A stretch of 64,000 nt of DNA, taken from the NCBI RefSeq assembly GCF_003116585.1, contig NZ_QEHM01000007.1:310001-374000 (forward strand), in the 5' to 3' direction. Source of the DNA: Albibacillus kandeliae. Lineage in GTDB: Bacteria > Pseudomonadota > Alphaproteobacteria > Rhodobacterales > Rhodobacteraceae. The translations under genes and the position numbers were made by a program. Under the pieces are notes generated by a model that was not told the origin of the DNA, searched no databases, and worked only from the letters and a program-made list of their open reading frames with translations. Positions 15,246 to 22,801 of this stretch are shown here, in pieces (position 1 is the stretch's first letter; each line of letters begins with the position of its first letter).

Positions 15246-17834
15246 ATGAACAGACCTTCCATCTGGAAACGTATCGGCGTCTGGGGCATCTGCCTGCTCT
15301 GCCTCTGGCTTGCCCTGCCGAACGCCTTCTATTCCCGTGTCGAGCATCACAACGACCTCGCCACCACAAGTACCCCCGCCGAAGCCGACAACTGGCCGTC
15401 GTGGCTGCCCTCGAACCTCGTCAACCTCGGGCTGGACCTGCGCGGCGGGGCTCATCTGCTGGCCGAGGTCGACGTCGACAGCGTTGCCCAGCAACGCATG
15501 GACTCGCTCTGGCCCGACCTGCGCGACGCCCTGCGCAAGATGGAGCCGAAGATCACCAGCGTGCGGCGGCTCGACGCCCCCGTCGGTGAACTGCGCATCG
15601 CCGTCGCCGGACAGTCCGGCATGGATGCCGTGCTGAAGACCGCGCGCGGCTTTGCCGCTCCGGTCAGCTCCCTTTCCGGCGCCGGGCAGTACGATATCGA
15701 GGCAGTGGACCAAGACGGTACGCTCGTCGTGCGCTACACCGAAGCCGGACGTGCCGCGATGACGGACCGGGTTGTCGCGCAAAGCCTCGAGATCATCCGC
15801 CGCCGTATCGACGAAGCCGGGACACGCGAACCCACGATCCTGCGCGAAGGCGCCGACCGGATTCTCATCGAAGTCCCCGGCATCGACTCCGCCGAGACGC
15901 TGAAATCGCTGATCGGCACCACGGCCCGGCTGTCCTTCAACCCCGTGCTCGGAACCGGCAAGAGCGCGAGCGGTGACGGCCTCTCGCTGCCCTCCGCCGA
16001 CCAGCCTGAGCTGATCTACAACCTCGACCCGCGCGCGGTGGTAACCGGCGAGGACCTCGTGGACTCGCAACCCGGGTTCGACCAGAACGGCAGACCGGCG
16101 GTCACCTTCCGCTTTGACACCTCGGGCGCGCGCGCCTTTGGCGACTACACTGCGAACCACATCGGCGCGCCCTTCGCCATCGTGCTGGACGACAAGGTGA
16201 TCTCTGCCCCCGTGATCCAGAGCCATATCGCGGGCGGTTCGGGCATCATCACCGGGAACTTCACGGTAGAGGAGAGCACGGAGCTCTCGACACTGCTGCG
16301 CGCCGGGGCCCTCCCTGCCGAGCTGCACTTCCTCGAAGAGCGGACCATCGGCCCCGAACTCGGTCAGGACAGCATCACCGCAGGCGCCCGCGCCGCCGTG
16401 GTCGGCCTGATCGCGGTCTGCGCCCTGATGGTGCTCTGCTATGGTGGGTTCGGCCTTGTTGCGACCTTCGCCCTCGGCATGAACATGGCGATGCTCGTCG
16501 GCCTGCTCTCGGCCATCGGCGCCACGCTCACCCTGCCGGGCATTGCGGGCATCGTCCTGACCATGGGCATGGCGGTTGACGCCAACGTGCTGATCTTCGA
16601 ACGCATCCGCGAGGAACTGCGGGCCCAGAAATCGGTCTGGCGTGCCTTCGGCAAGGGGTTTGACAGCGCCTTCTCGGCCATTCTCGACTCGAACCTCACC
16701 GGCCTTCTCACCGCCGGGCTGATGTTCTGGCTCGGGTCAGGGCCGGTACGCGGATTTGCCGTGACCATGGGCCTCGGGATCATGACCTCGATGTTCACCG
16801 CCATCCTTGTGACCAAGCTGGTGCTTCAGGGCTGGCTGGAGTGGCGCAAGCCCAAGACCCTGCAGATGAGGGGCCTGCTCTCGCTCATCCCGGCACAGAC
16901 CAACATCAACTTCTTCCGCGCGCAGTTCGCCACCTTCGGCGCTTCTGCCATCGCGGTCGTGGTGTCTCTGTTCTTGATCGCGACGATGGGGCTCAACCTC
17001 GGGATCGACTTCAAGGGCGGCGCCAGCATTCGGGCCGAGACGCATCACGCGCTCGACATCGGGGCCTACCGCACCGCGCTGTCGGATGTCGGGATAGAGG
17101 GTGCGACGATCACCCAGGTCTTCGACCCGTCCTTCGCGGCGGACCAGCACGTGGTCTCGATCCGCATCGGTGGCGAGGGGAGCGACGGCTCTGTCTCGCA
17201 GCAGACCCTGACCAAGGTCCAGGATGCGCTGCGCCAGACCGATCCCGGCATCGACTTCACCTCGGTCGAAACGATCGGGGGCAAGGTCTCGGCGGAACAG
17301 CTCTGGACCGCCTTGCTGGCGGTCAGCGCGGCGACGCTGGGCATTCTCGTCTACGTCTGGTTCCGGTTCGAGTGGCAGTTCTCGGTCGGGGCGGTCGCCG
17401 CTCTGATCCATGACATCATTGTCACCCTCGGCTTCTTCTCGCTGTTCCAGTTCAAGGTGGATCTGACCATCGTCGCGGCCCTGCTGACGATCCTCGGATA
17501 CTCGATCAACGACACCGTCGTTGTCTTTGACCGGGTGCGCGAGAACCTCAGGAAGTACCGGCAGATGCCGCTTCGGGATCTTCTCAACCTCTCCGCCAAC
17601 GAGACGCTGAGCCGGACCCTGATGACCTCGTTCACGACGCTGGTGGCCCTGATCGCACTGCTGGTGCTTGGGGGCGACGTGATCCGCGGCTTTGTCACGG
17701 CCATCACCTTCGGCATCGTCGTCGGGACATGGTCGTCGATCTACGTCGCCAAGAACATCGTCCTGATGCTCGGGGTCGACCGACGCAGCCGCGAGGAGCG
17801 CGACGCCGCGCTGGAGCCGTCGCACGCGACCTAA
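15246..17834 (+). CDS. secDF: Fused protein-export membrane protein SecDF
   Basis: An 862-residue fusion of SecD (about 1-545) and SecF (about 560-862). SecD has a first helix, LGLDLRGGAHLL (residues ~62-73), the large periplasmic P1 domain, and GMAVDANVLIFERIREEL in helix 4. SecF repeats the plan with LGIDFKGGASI and SINDTVVVFDRVRENL. Both conserved Asp residues needed for proton use are present. SecDF helps SecYEG finish export of proteins into the periplasm using the proton gradient. Alphaproteobacteria usually carry separate secD and secF beside yajC; this fused copy has no yajC neighbour and may be an additional, specialised copy. The ATG at 15246 begins MNRPSIWKR; an upstream in-frame start is not supported. 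Confidence 0.93.
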   Translation: MNRPSIWKRIGVWGICLLCLWLALPNAFYSRVEHHNDLATTSTPAEADNWPSWLPSNLVNLGLDLRGGAHLLAEVDVDSVAQQRMDSLWPDLRDALRKMEPKITSVRRLDAPVGELRIAVAGQSGMDAVLKTARGFAAPVSSLSGAGQYDIEAVDQDGTLVVRYTEAGRAAMTDRVVAQSLEIIRRRIDEAGTREPTILREGADRILIEVPGIDSAETLKSLIGTTARLSFNPVLGTGKSASGDGLSLPSADQPELIYNLDPRAVVTGEDLVDSQPGFDQNGRPAVTFRFDTSGARAFGDYTANHIGAPFAIVLDDKVISAPVIQSHIAGGSGIITGNFTVEESTELSTLLRAGALPAELHFLEERTIGPELGQDSITAGARAAVVGLIAVCALMVLCYGGFGLVATFALGMNMAMLVGLLSAIGATLTLPGIAGIVLTMGMAVDANVLIFERIREELRAQKSVWRAFGKGFDSAFSAILDSNLTGLLTAGLMFWLGSGPVRGFAVTMGLGIMTSMFTAILVTKLVLQGWLEWRKPKTLQMRGLLSLIPAQTNINFFRAQFATFGASAIAVVVSLFLIATMGLNLGIDFKGGASIRAETHHALDIGAYRTALSDVGIEGATITQVFDPSFAADQHVVSIRIGGEGSDGSVSQQTLTKVQDALRQTDPGIDFTSVETIGGKVSAEQLWTALLAVSAATLGILVYVWFRFEWQFSVGAVAALIHDIIVTLGFFSLFQFKVDLTIVAALLTILGYSINDTVVVFDRVRENLRKYRQMPLRDLLNLSANETLSRTLMTSFTTLVALIALLVLGGDVIRGFVTAITFGIVVGTWSSIYVAKNIVLMLGVDRRSREERDAALEPSHAT

Positions 17835-17841
17835 GCGCACC

Positions 17842-17868
17842 GCCCTGTCCGCCTCCGGCGGGCAGGGC
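17842..17868. terminator. Bidirectional stem-loop between secDF and the convergent lysR gene
   Basis: GCCCTGTCCGCC and GGCGGGCAGGGC pair as a 12-bp stem (one G-T wobble) with a 3-base loop, placed in the 41-base gap between two convergent genes. No long T-run on either side, but position and strength favour shared termination. Confidence 0.6.
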
Positions 17869-17875
17869 AATCCGT

Positions 17876-18820
17876 CTACATCGACGAGGCCGCGACCGTC
17901 TCGACCAGCGCCGCGCGGAACGATTGCAGCCCCGAAAGGTTCTCGTGCTCGACGAGCGTGAGAAAACCGACCTCGACCGGCGGGAGGCGCAGGTCGTCTG
18001 ACTCCAGCATCACCAACTGATCGCCCGCCGACGCGGTATCGAGCACCATGCGCGGCACCACCGCCAGCATCGGCATCTCGCGCACGATGTTCATCAGCCC
18101 GTTGGGATCGGCGGCGACCTCCACGGCGATCCTCGGCTCGCCCAGCCCGAGGTTGCGATAGGCCGAGGCGAGCCCGACCCGGTTTTTCGAATCCTCCGGG
18201 GGCAGGGCCCATGTCGCCGCTTCGAGGTCAGCGGGCATCACCCTCCCCCGCGACGCAAGGGGATGCTCTCGGGAACAAACCACGACCAGCTCGGTCTCGT
18301 AGAGATGGGTGTGCCTGAGGCTGTTCTTCATGTCCGAGGGCACGACTTCCCAATCGATGCGCCCGACATAGCAGTTGATCTCGCCGTTCCAGAGCGCGCG
18401 GGCCATGTCGAGTGCGAGCCCGGTGCGCAGGGCATAGCGGATCGGGGCCTCCTCACGCCGCGCGACCTTCAGTGCGGCGGGGATCAGGTGGAACATCATC
18501 GCCGGGTTGGTCCCGACCTGCAGGACCGGCGGCAGCCCTTCGTCCAGTTCCGCCGCCAGTGTGTGGAACGCGGCGAGCCCCGACCGTGACCGTTGCAGCG
18601 CGAGGCGACCCACGCCGGTCAGTTCGACGCCGCGCACCGAGCGTTCGACCAGCGTCGCACCAAAGGCGAATTCGAGATCCTTGACCATCTGCGACACCGC
18701 CGGCTGCGTCAGGCCAAGCTGATCGGCCACGGCGCGCAGCGAGCGGTGCGTTTCGATCAGTTCCAGCAGGCGAAGGTGGCGCAGGCGCAGCCGGTCGAGG
18801 TGATGAGGCGAGTGAGGCAT
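17876..18820 (-). CDS. LysR-family transcriptional regulator
   Basis: A 314-residue LysR protein. The winged helix-turn-helix at about 12-70 (LRHLRLLELIETHRSLRAVADQLGLTQPAVSQMVKDLE) is followed by a two-lobed effector-binding domain (about 95-305) with the usual VCSREHPLA strand. Family proteins normally bind a dyad in the divergent promoter and activate the neighbouring operon when a pathway intermediate binds. Here the neighbour is the CoA-transferase operon starting at 18935, read the other way, so that operon is the likely target. The start is the first Met; the HTH begins within 15 residues. Confidence 0.92.
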   Translation of the reverse strand: MPHSPHHLDRLRLRHLRLLELIETHRSLRAVADQLGLTQPAVSQMVKDLEFAFGATLVERSVRGVELTGVGRLALQRSRSGLAAFHTLAAELDEGLPPVLQVGTNPAMMFHLIPAALKVARREEAPIRYALRTGLALDMARALWNGEINCYVGRIDWEVVPSDMKNSLRHTHLYETELVVVCSREHPLASRGRVMPADLEAATWALPPEDSKNRVGLASAYRNLGLGEPRIAVEVAADPNGLMNIVREMPMLAVVPRMVLDTASAGDQLVMLESDDLRLPPVEVGFLTLVEHENLSGLQSFRAALVETVAASSM

Positions 18821-18934
18821 AAGCTGGAGCTTTCACACTACAGGTTTTTTTAAGTTTTTCTATTGGCGTCGATTTCGTAAGGCAAGACCGGGTGGAGAAT
18901 GTCCGGCCGTTTCACGTCAAGGCAGGAGAGCGTG
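18821..18934. promoter_or_regulatory. Divergent promoter between lysR and the CoA-transferase operon
   Basis: An AT-rich core (T-runs at about 18844-18862) sits between divergent genes. A LysR target of T-N11-A type is expected here, but I could not pick one out with confidence. An AGGAGAG site precedes the ATG at 18935. Confidence 0.45.
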
Positions 18935-20203
18935 ATGACCAGCAGAACCGAAACCATTGACTCGCCGGAAGTGCGCCCGACGGACCCGTCCGAACCGGCC
19001 GGATTCCAGCCTCTCGCGGGCCTGCGGGTCGTCGATCTGAGCCAGGTCCTCGCGGGGCCCTTCGCGACCTACCAGCTCTCGCTGCTGGGCGCCGAAGTGC
19101 TGAAGATCGAGAAGCCCGGCGAAGGCGACTGGACCCGGCAGGGTGGCCCCAGTGCCGAGCTCGGAGAGCTTGGTATGGGCCTCAACTACCTCGCCCACAA
19201 CGCCGCCAAGAAGTCCGTCACGCTGGATTTGAAAGCTCCCGAAGGCCTCGCCGCGCTGAAGCGGCTTATCGAGACGGCCGATATCTTCGTCGAGAATTTC
19301 AAGCCGGGCGTCGCCGAACGCCTCGGCCTCGGTTTCGATGCGGTCCGCGCCCTGCGCCGCGATATCGTCTACTGCTCGATCTCGGCCTACGGTCAGGACG
19401 GACCGTTCAGCCCGCGACCGGCATACGATCACGTGATCCAGGGCATGTGCGGCATCATGCTGACCACCGGGCAGAAGGGCGACGGCCCGACCAAGGTGGG
19501 CGCGCCCTATGTCGACTATGCCACGGGCATGAACGCTGCGATGGCGATCATGGCCGGTCTGGCCCAGGTGCGCCGCACGGGCAAGGCGGTCCGGCTCGAC
19601 GTCGCGATGCTCGACACCGCGCTGATGCTGATGGCCTCGCTGGTGACCCAGCACCTGACCGCGGGCTGGCAGCCCGCACAGAACGGCAACGAGGCATGGA
19701 GCCAGAGCCCGTCCTCGGGCGCCTTCCAGACCCGCGAGGGCGTGCTGATGCTCGCCGCGAACAACGACCGCCAGTTCCGGCTGCTGTGCAAGGCGGTCGG
19801 CCGCGAGGACGTGCTGGCCGACCCGCGCTGGTCGACGCCCGCCGAGCGCGCCAAGGCCGCCCCCGCACTGCGCGCCGAGTTGGAAGCCCTGTTCATGACC
19901 CGCACCGCGGCAGAATGGGAAACCCTGCTCGAAACCAGCGGCGTTCCCGCCGCGCGGGTCCGCAGCCTCGATGAAGTCGTCCGCGAGGACCAGTTCGCGA
20001 CCCGTGACCTGATCAGCGAGATGCAGATCGCGGGCTATAGCGCCCCGGTGCACGTGCCGAACCTGCCGTTCAAGGCCGACGGCACAAACCGGCATCCATC
20101 GCAGGCCCCCTCGAGCCTGGGCGCCGATACCGAGGCCGTCCTCAGCGGCGCCGGTTTCGACACGGCGGCACTCGCGCGGATGCGCTCGATGGGGGTCATC
20201 TGA
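18935..20203 (+). CDS. Class III (CaiB/BaiF) CoA-transferase
   Basis: A 422-residue family III CoA-transferase: LRVVDLSQVLAGPFATYQLSLLGAEVLKIE near the N-terminus, NFKPG in the middle and a catalytic Asp in LDVAMLDTAL (Asp227). Such enzymes move CoA from a donor thioester, often succinyl-CoA, to a carboxylic acid through an aspartyl-CoA intermediate. The start at 18935 is backed by AGGAGAG; an in-frame ATG at 18899 is not. First gene of a unit continuing with a carboxylesterase, an SDR and a ligase/hydratase fusion, so it probably activates the acid released or imported by this module. Confidence 0.92.
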   Translation: MTSRTETIDSPEVRPTDPSEPAGFQPLAGLRVVDLSQVLAGPFATYQLSLLGAEVLKIEKPGEGDWTRQGGPSAELGELGMGLNYLAHNAAKKSVTLDLKAPEGLAALKRLIETADIFVENFKPGVAERLGLGFDAVRALRRDIVYCSISAYGQDGPFSPRPAYDHVIQGMCGIMLTTGQKGDGPTKVGAPYVDYATGMNAAMAIMAGLAQVRRTGKAVRLDVAMLDTALMLMASLVTQHLTAGWQPAQNGNEAWSQSPSSGAFQTREGVLMLAANNDRQFRLLCKAVGREDVLADPRWSTPAERAKAAPALRAELEALFMTRTAAEWETLLETSGVPAARVRSLDEVVREDQFATRDLISEMQIAGYSAPVHVPNLPFKADGTNRHPSQAPSSLGADTEAVLSGAGFDTAALARMRSMGVI

Positions 20204-20244
20204 CCCGCCGGGTCGGGGATAGATGGGACAGGGAGGAGCACAGA

Positions 20245-21816
20245 ATGACAAATGACATGCCGATCGCGCAGTTTCCCGCTGGCTGGGCCCGGGGCCGGGC
20301 CGAAGGCGGGCTGCACGTCTATCGCGGGCTGCCCTACGCCCTGCCCCCAACGGGCGCCCGGCGCTGGCGCCCGCCCGTCGCCATGCCCGACTGGGAGCGC
20401 GTCCGCGACGCGACTGCCTTCGGCCCTGCCTGCCCCCAACCCTTCCGGCGCAAGGGCAGCGTCTACGAGTGCGATATCCCGGACAAGGATGAGGATTGCC
20501 TCAACCTGAACATCTGGGCGCCCGAGGAGGCAAAAGACCTGCCGGTCTTCGTCTGGATCCACGGTGGCAACCTGCTGCGCGGCGCGGGCAGCGAGGCGCT
20601 GACCGATGGCGCGGCGCTGGCCCGCAAGGGGCAGGTGGTGGTGACGATCAACTACCGCCTCAACGTGCTGGGCTACCTTGCCCACCCCGAGCTGAGCGCA
20701 GAATCCGGCGATGGTGTTTCGGGCAACTACGGGCTGCTCGACCAGATCGCCGCGCTCGAATGGGTGCAGCGCAACATCGCGGCGGTGGGGGGAGACCCGG
20801 ACAATGTCACTGTCGCAGGCGAGTCCGCGGGCGCTCTCAGTGTCTACTACCTGCTCTGCGCGCCCGCCGCGAAAGGGCTCTTCGCCCGCGCCATCGCACA
20901 GAGCGGCCATATCTGTTCCGCCCAGCATCTGAAGGAAAACCGTCACGGCATGGGCACCGGCGAGGCGACCGGCGAACGCCTGCTGTCCGCCCTAGGCGTG
21001 TCGAGCATCGAGGAATTGCGCGGCTGGGATGCGCAGACCCTCTCGCTCGCCGCCGACAAGGCGGGCTTTGCCGCGCAGGGCGTGGTGGACGGGCTCGTCC
21101 TGCCCGACCAGCCGCTGACGCTGTTCCGAAGTGGCCAGACCGCTCAGGTGCCGCTGCTCACCGGCTTCAACGCGCGCGAAATCCCGACGCTGGAGTTCCT
21201 GATGCCGCCAGTGCCAGCCGACGCGGCGACCTACGAGCAGATGATCCGTGACCGCTACGGCGATCTGGCCGAACGCTTCCTCGCACTCTACCCCGCCGAT
21301 GATCTCAGCCGCAGCGGCGAGACGGCGGCAGGCGACGCGCTCTTTGGCTGGACGGTATTGAGCGCGGCCAAGGCGCAGGTGGGCAACGGGCTGCCCGTCC
21401 ACGTCTACTTCTTCGACCACGGCTACCCAGAGGCCGACGACCGCGACCTGCACGCCTTCCACGCCTGCGAGCTGCCCTACGTCTTCGACACGATGCGCCA
21501 GTCGCCCCCGGCATGGCCAAAGGCGCCCGACACGCCGGAAGAGGCCGAGATCACCCGCATCATCGGCGACTACTGGACCGGCTTCACCCGCGACGGCACC
21601 CCGTCCGCCGAGGGCGCCCCGGTCTGGCCCGACTACTCCGACGGCGGGGCGATCCTGCACATCACCGACGCACCCGCGGTGCGGCACGATCTCTTCCACG
21701 AGATGTACGCGCTGATCGACGAGGACTTCGCCCGACGACGCGCGGCAGGCGACCAGCCGTGGAACTGGCTGGTCGGAACGGCGGCGCCGCTGCGGCCCCT
21801 CCCGGCCGAGACGTGA
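20245..21816 (+). CDS. Type B carboxylesterase
   Basis: A 523-residue carboxylesterase/cholinesterase-fold protein, typical bacterial length. The oxyanion loop is at IHGGN (105-109), the nucleophile motif GESAGA holds Ser194, and the catalytic His is expected in HAFHACELPYVFD near residue 395. No signal peptide, so cytoplasmic. It would hydrolyse an ester of a small organic acid or alcohol. It lies 41 bases after the CoA-transferase with AGGGAGGA upstream of the ATG; it could free the acid that the CoA-transferase or the downstream ligase activates. Confidence 0.93.
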   Translation: MTNDMPIAQFPAGWARGRAEGGLHVYRGLPYALPPTGARRWRPPVAMPDWERVRDATAFGPACPQPFRRKGSVYECDIPDKDEDCLNLNIWAPEEAKDLPVFVWIHGGNLLRGAGSEALTDGAALARKGQVVVTINYRLNVLGYLAHPELSAESGDGVSGNYGLLDQIAALEWVQRNIAAVGGDPDNVTVAGESAGALSVYYLLCAPAAKGLFARAIAQSGHICSAQHLKENRHGMGTGEATGERLLSALGVSSIEELRGWDAQTLSLAADKAGFAAQGVVDGLVLPDQPLTLFRSGQTAQVPLLTGFNAREIPTLEFLMPPVPADAATYEQMIRDRYGDLAERFLALYPADDLSRSGETAAGDALFGWTVLSAAKAQVGNGLPVHVYFFDHGYPEADDRDLHAFHACELPYVFDTMRQSPPAWPKAPDTPEEAEITRIIGDYWTGFTRDGTPSAEGAPVWPDYSDGGAILHITDAPAVRHDLFHEMYALIDEDFARRRAAGDQPWNWLVGTAAPLRPLPAET

Positions 21817-21888
21817 CGGGCGGACCACGATACACACTCAAACGAAGCCCCGGCCTGGGCCGAGGCACTGACCTTGCGAGGAACCCCG

Positions 21889-22773
21889 ATGATTGACCTT
21901 TCCGGACGCGTTGTTCTTGTCACCGGCGCTGGCGGCGGACTGGGCCGCGAACATGCCCTGCTGCTGGCCCGCCACGGCGCGCGCGTTGCCGTCAACGACA
22001 TGAACGAGGCCAACGCCCAGGCAGTGGCCGACGAGATCACTGCGGCTGGCGGCGAGGCACTGGCCGTCGCAGCCTCGGTCGCCGAGATGGAAGCCGTGCA
22101 GGCGATGGTCGACCGCATCGTCGCCGAATGGGGCCGGATCGACGGGCTGGTAAACAACGCCGGCATCCTGCGCGACAAGACCTTCGCCAAGATGGACCTC
22201 GCGGACTTCCGCCTCGTCATGGACGTGCACCTGATGGGCGCGGTCCACTGCTGCAAGGCGGTCTGGCCGCTGATGCAGGCGCAGGGCTACGGGCGGATCG
22301 TGATGACGACCTCATCGTCCGGGCTCTACGGCAACTTCGGCCAGTCGAACTATGGCGCCGCCAAGATGGCCCTCGTGGGTTTGATGCAGACGCTGGCGCT
22401 CGAGGGCGCGCGCTACGACATCCGGGTGAACTGCATCGCCCCGACCGCCGCGACACAGATGCTCGACGGCCTGCTGCCCGAGGCCGAGCTTGACCTCCTG
22501 CACCCCTCCCGGGTCAGCCCCGGCATCGTCGCACTGATGCGCCCCGAGGCCCCGACGCGCACCATCCTTTGCGGCGGCGCGGGCGCCTTTGCCGCTGCCA
22601 ACGTGACCCTGACCCCCGGTATCCTCGCCAATGGCGAAGCCGAAGACATCGTCGCCCGGTGGGACGAGGTCACCGACCGCAAGGACGAGTCGGTGCCGGC
22701 CTCCGGTGGTGAACAGGGCCGGCAGGAGCTGGCCCACGCCGGTTATCAACGCGCTGCGGCGGCCGCCCGCTGA
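21889..22773 (+). CDS. SDR-family dehydrogenase resembling the MFE-2 type 3-hydroxyacyl-CoA dehydrogenase
   Basis: A 294-residue short-chain dehydrogenase: cofactor loop TGAGGGLG (12-19), NNAG (89-92), Ser in TSSSG near 142 and catalytic Tyr155-x3-Lys159. The loop sequence, the RDKTFAKM stretch and the C-terminal tail after the Rossmann core match the dehydrogenase unit of peroxisomal-type multifunctional enzyme 2, which oxidises 3-hydroxyacyl-CoA. GAGGAA lies just before the ATG at 21889. Together with the hydratase domain of the next protein it would complete two beta-oxidation steps. The last ~30 residues are Ala/Gln-rich and unlike the family. Confidence 0.88.
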   Translation: MIDLSGRVVLVTGAGGGLGREHALLLARHGARVAVNDMNEANAQAVADEITAAGGEALAVAASVAEMEAVQAMVDRIVAEWGRIDGLVNNAGILRDKTFAKMDLADFRLVMDVHLMGAVHCCKAVWPLMQAQGYGRIVMTTSSSGLYGNFGQSNYGAAKMALVGLMQTLALEGARYDIRVNCIAPTAATQMLDGLLPEAELDLLHPSRVSPGIVALMRPEAPTRTILCGGAGAFAAANVTLTPGILANGEAEDIVARWDEVTDRKDESVPASGGEQGRQELAHAGYQRAAAAAR

Positions 22774-22801
22774 CTGCCATCGCCGCACAACGGAGACCCA
22801 G

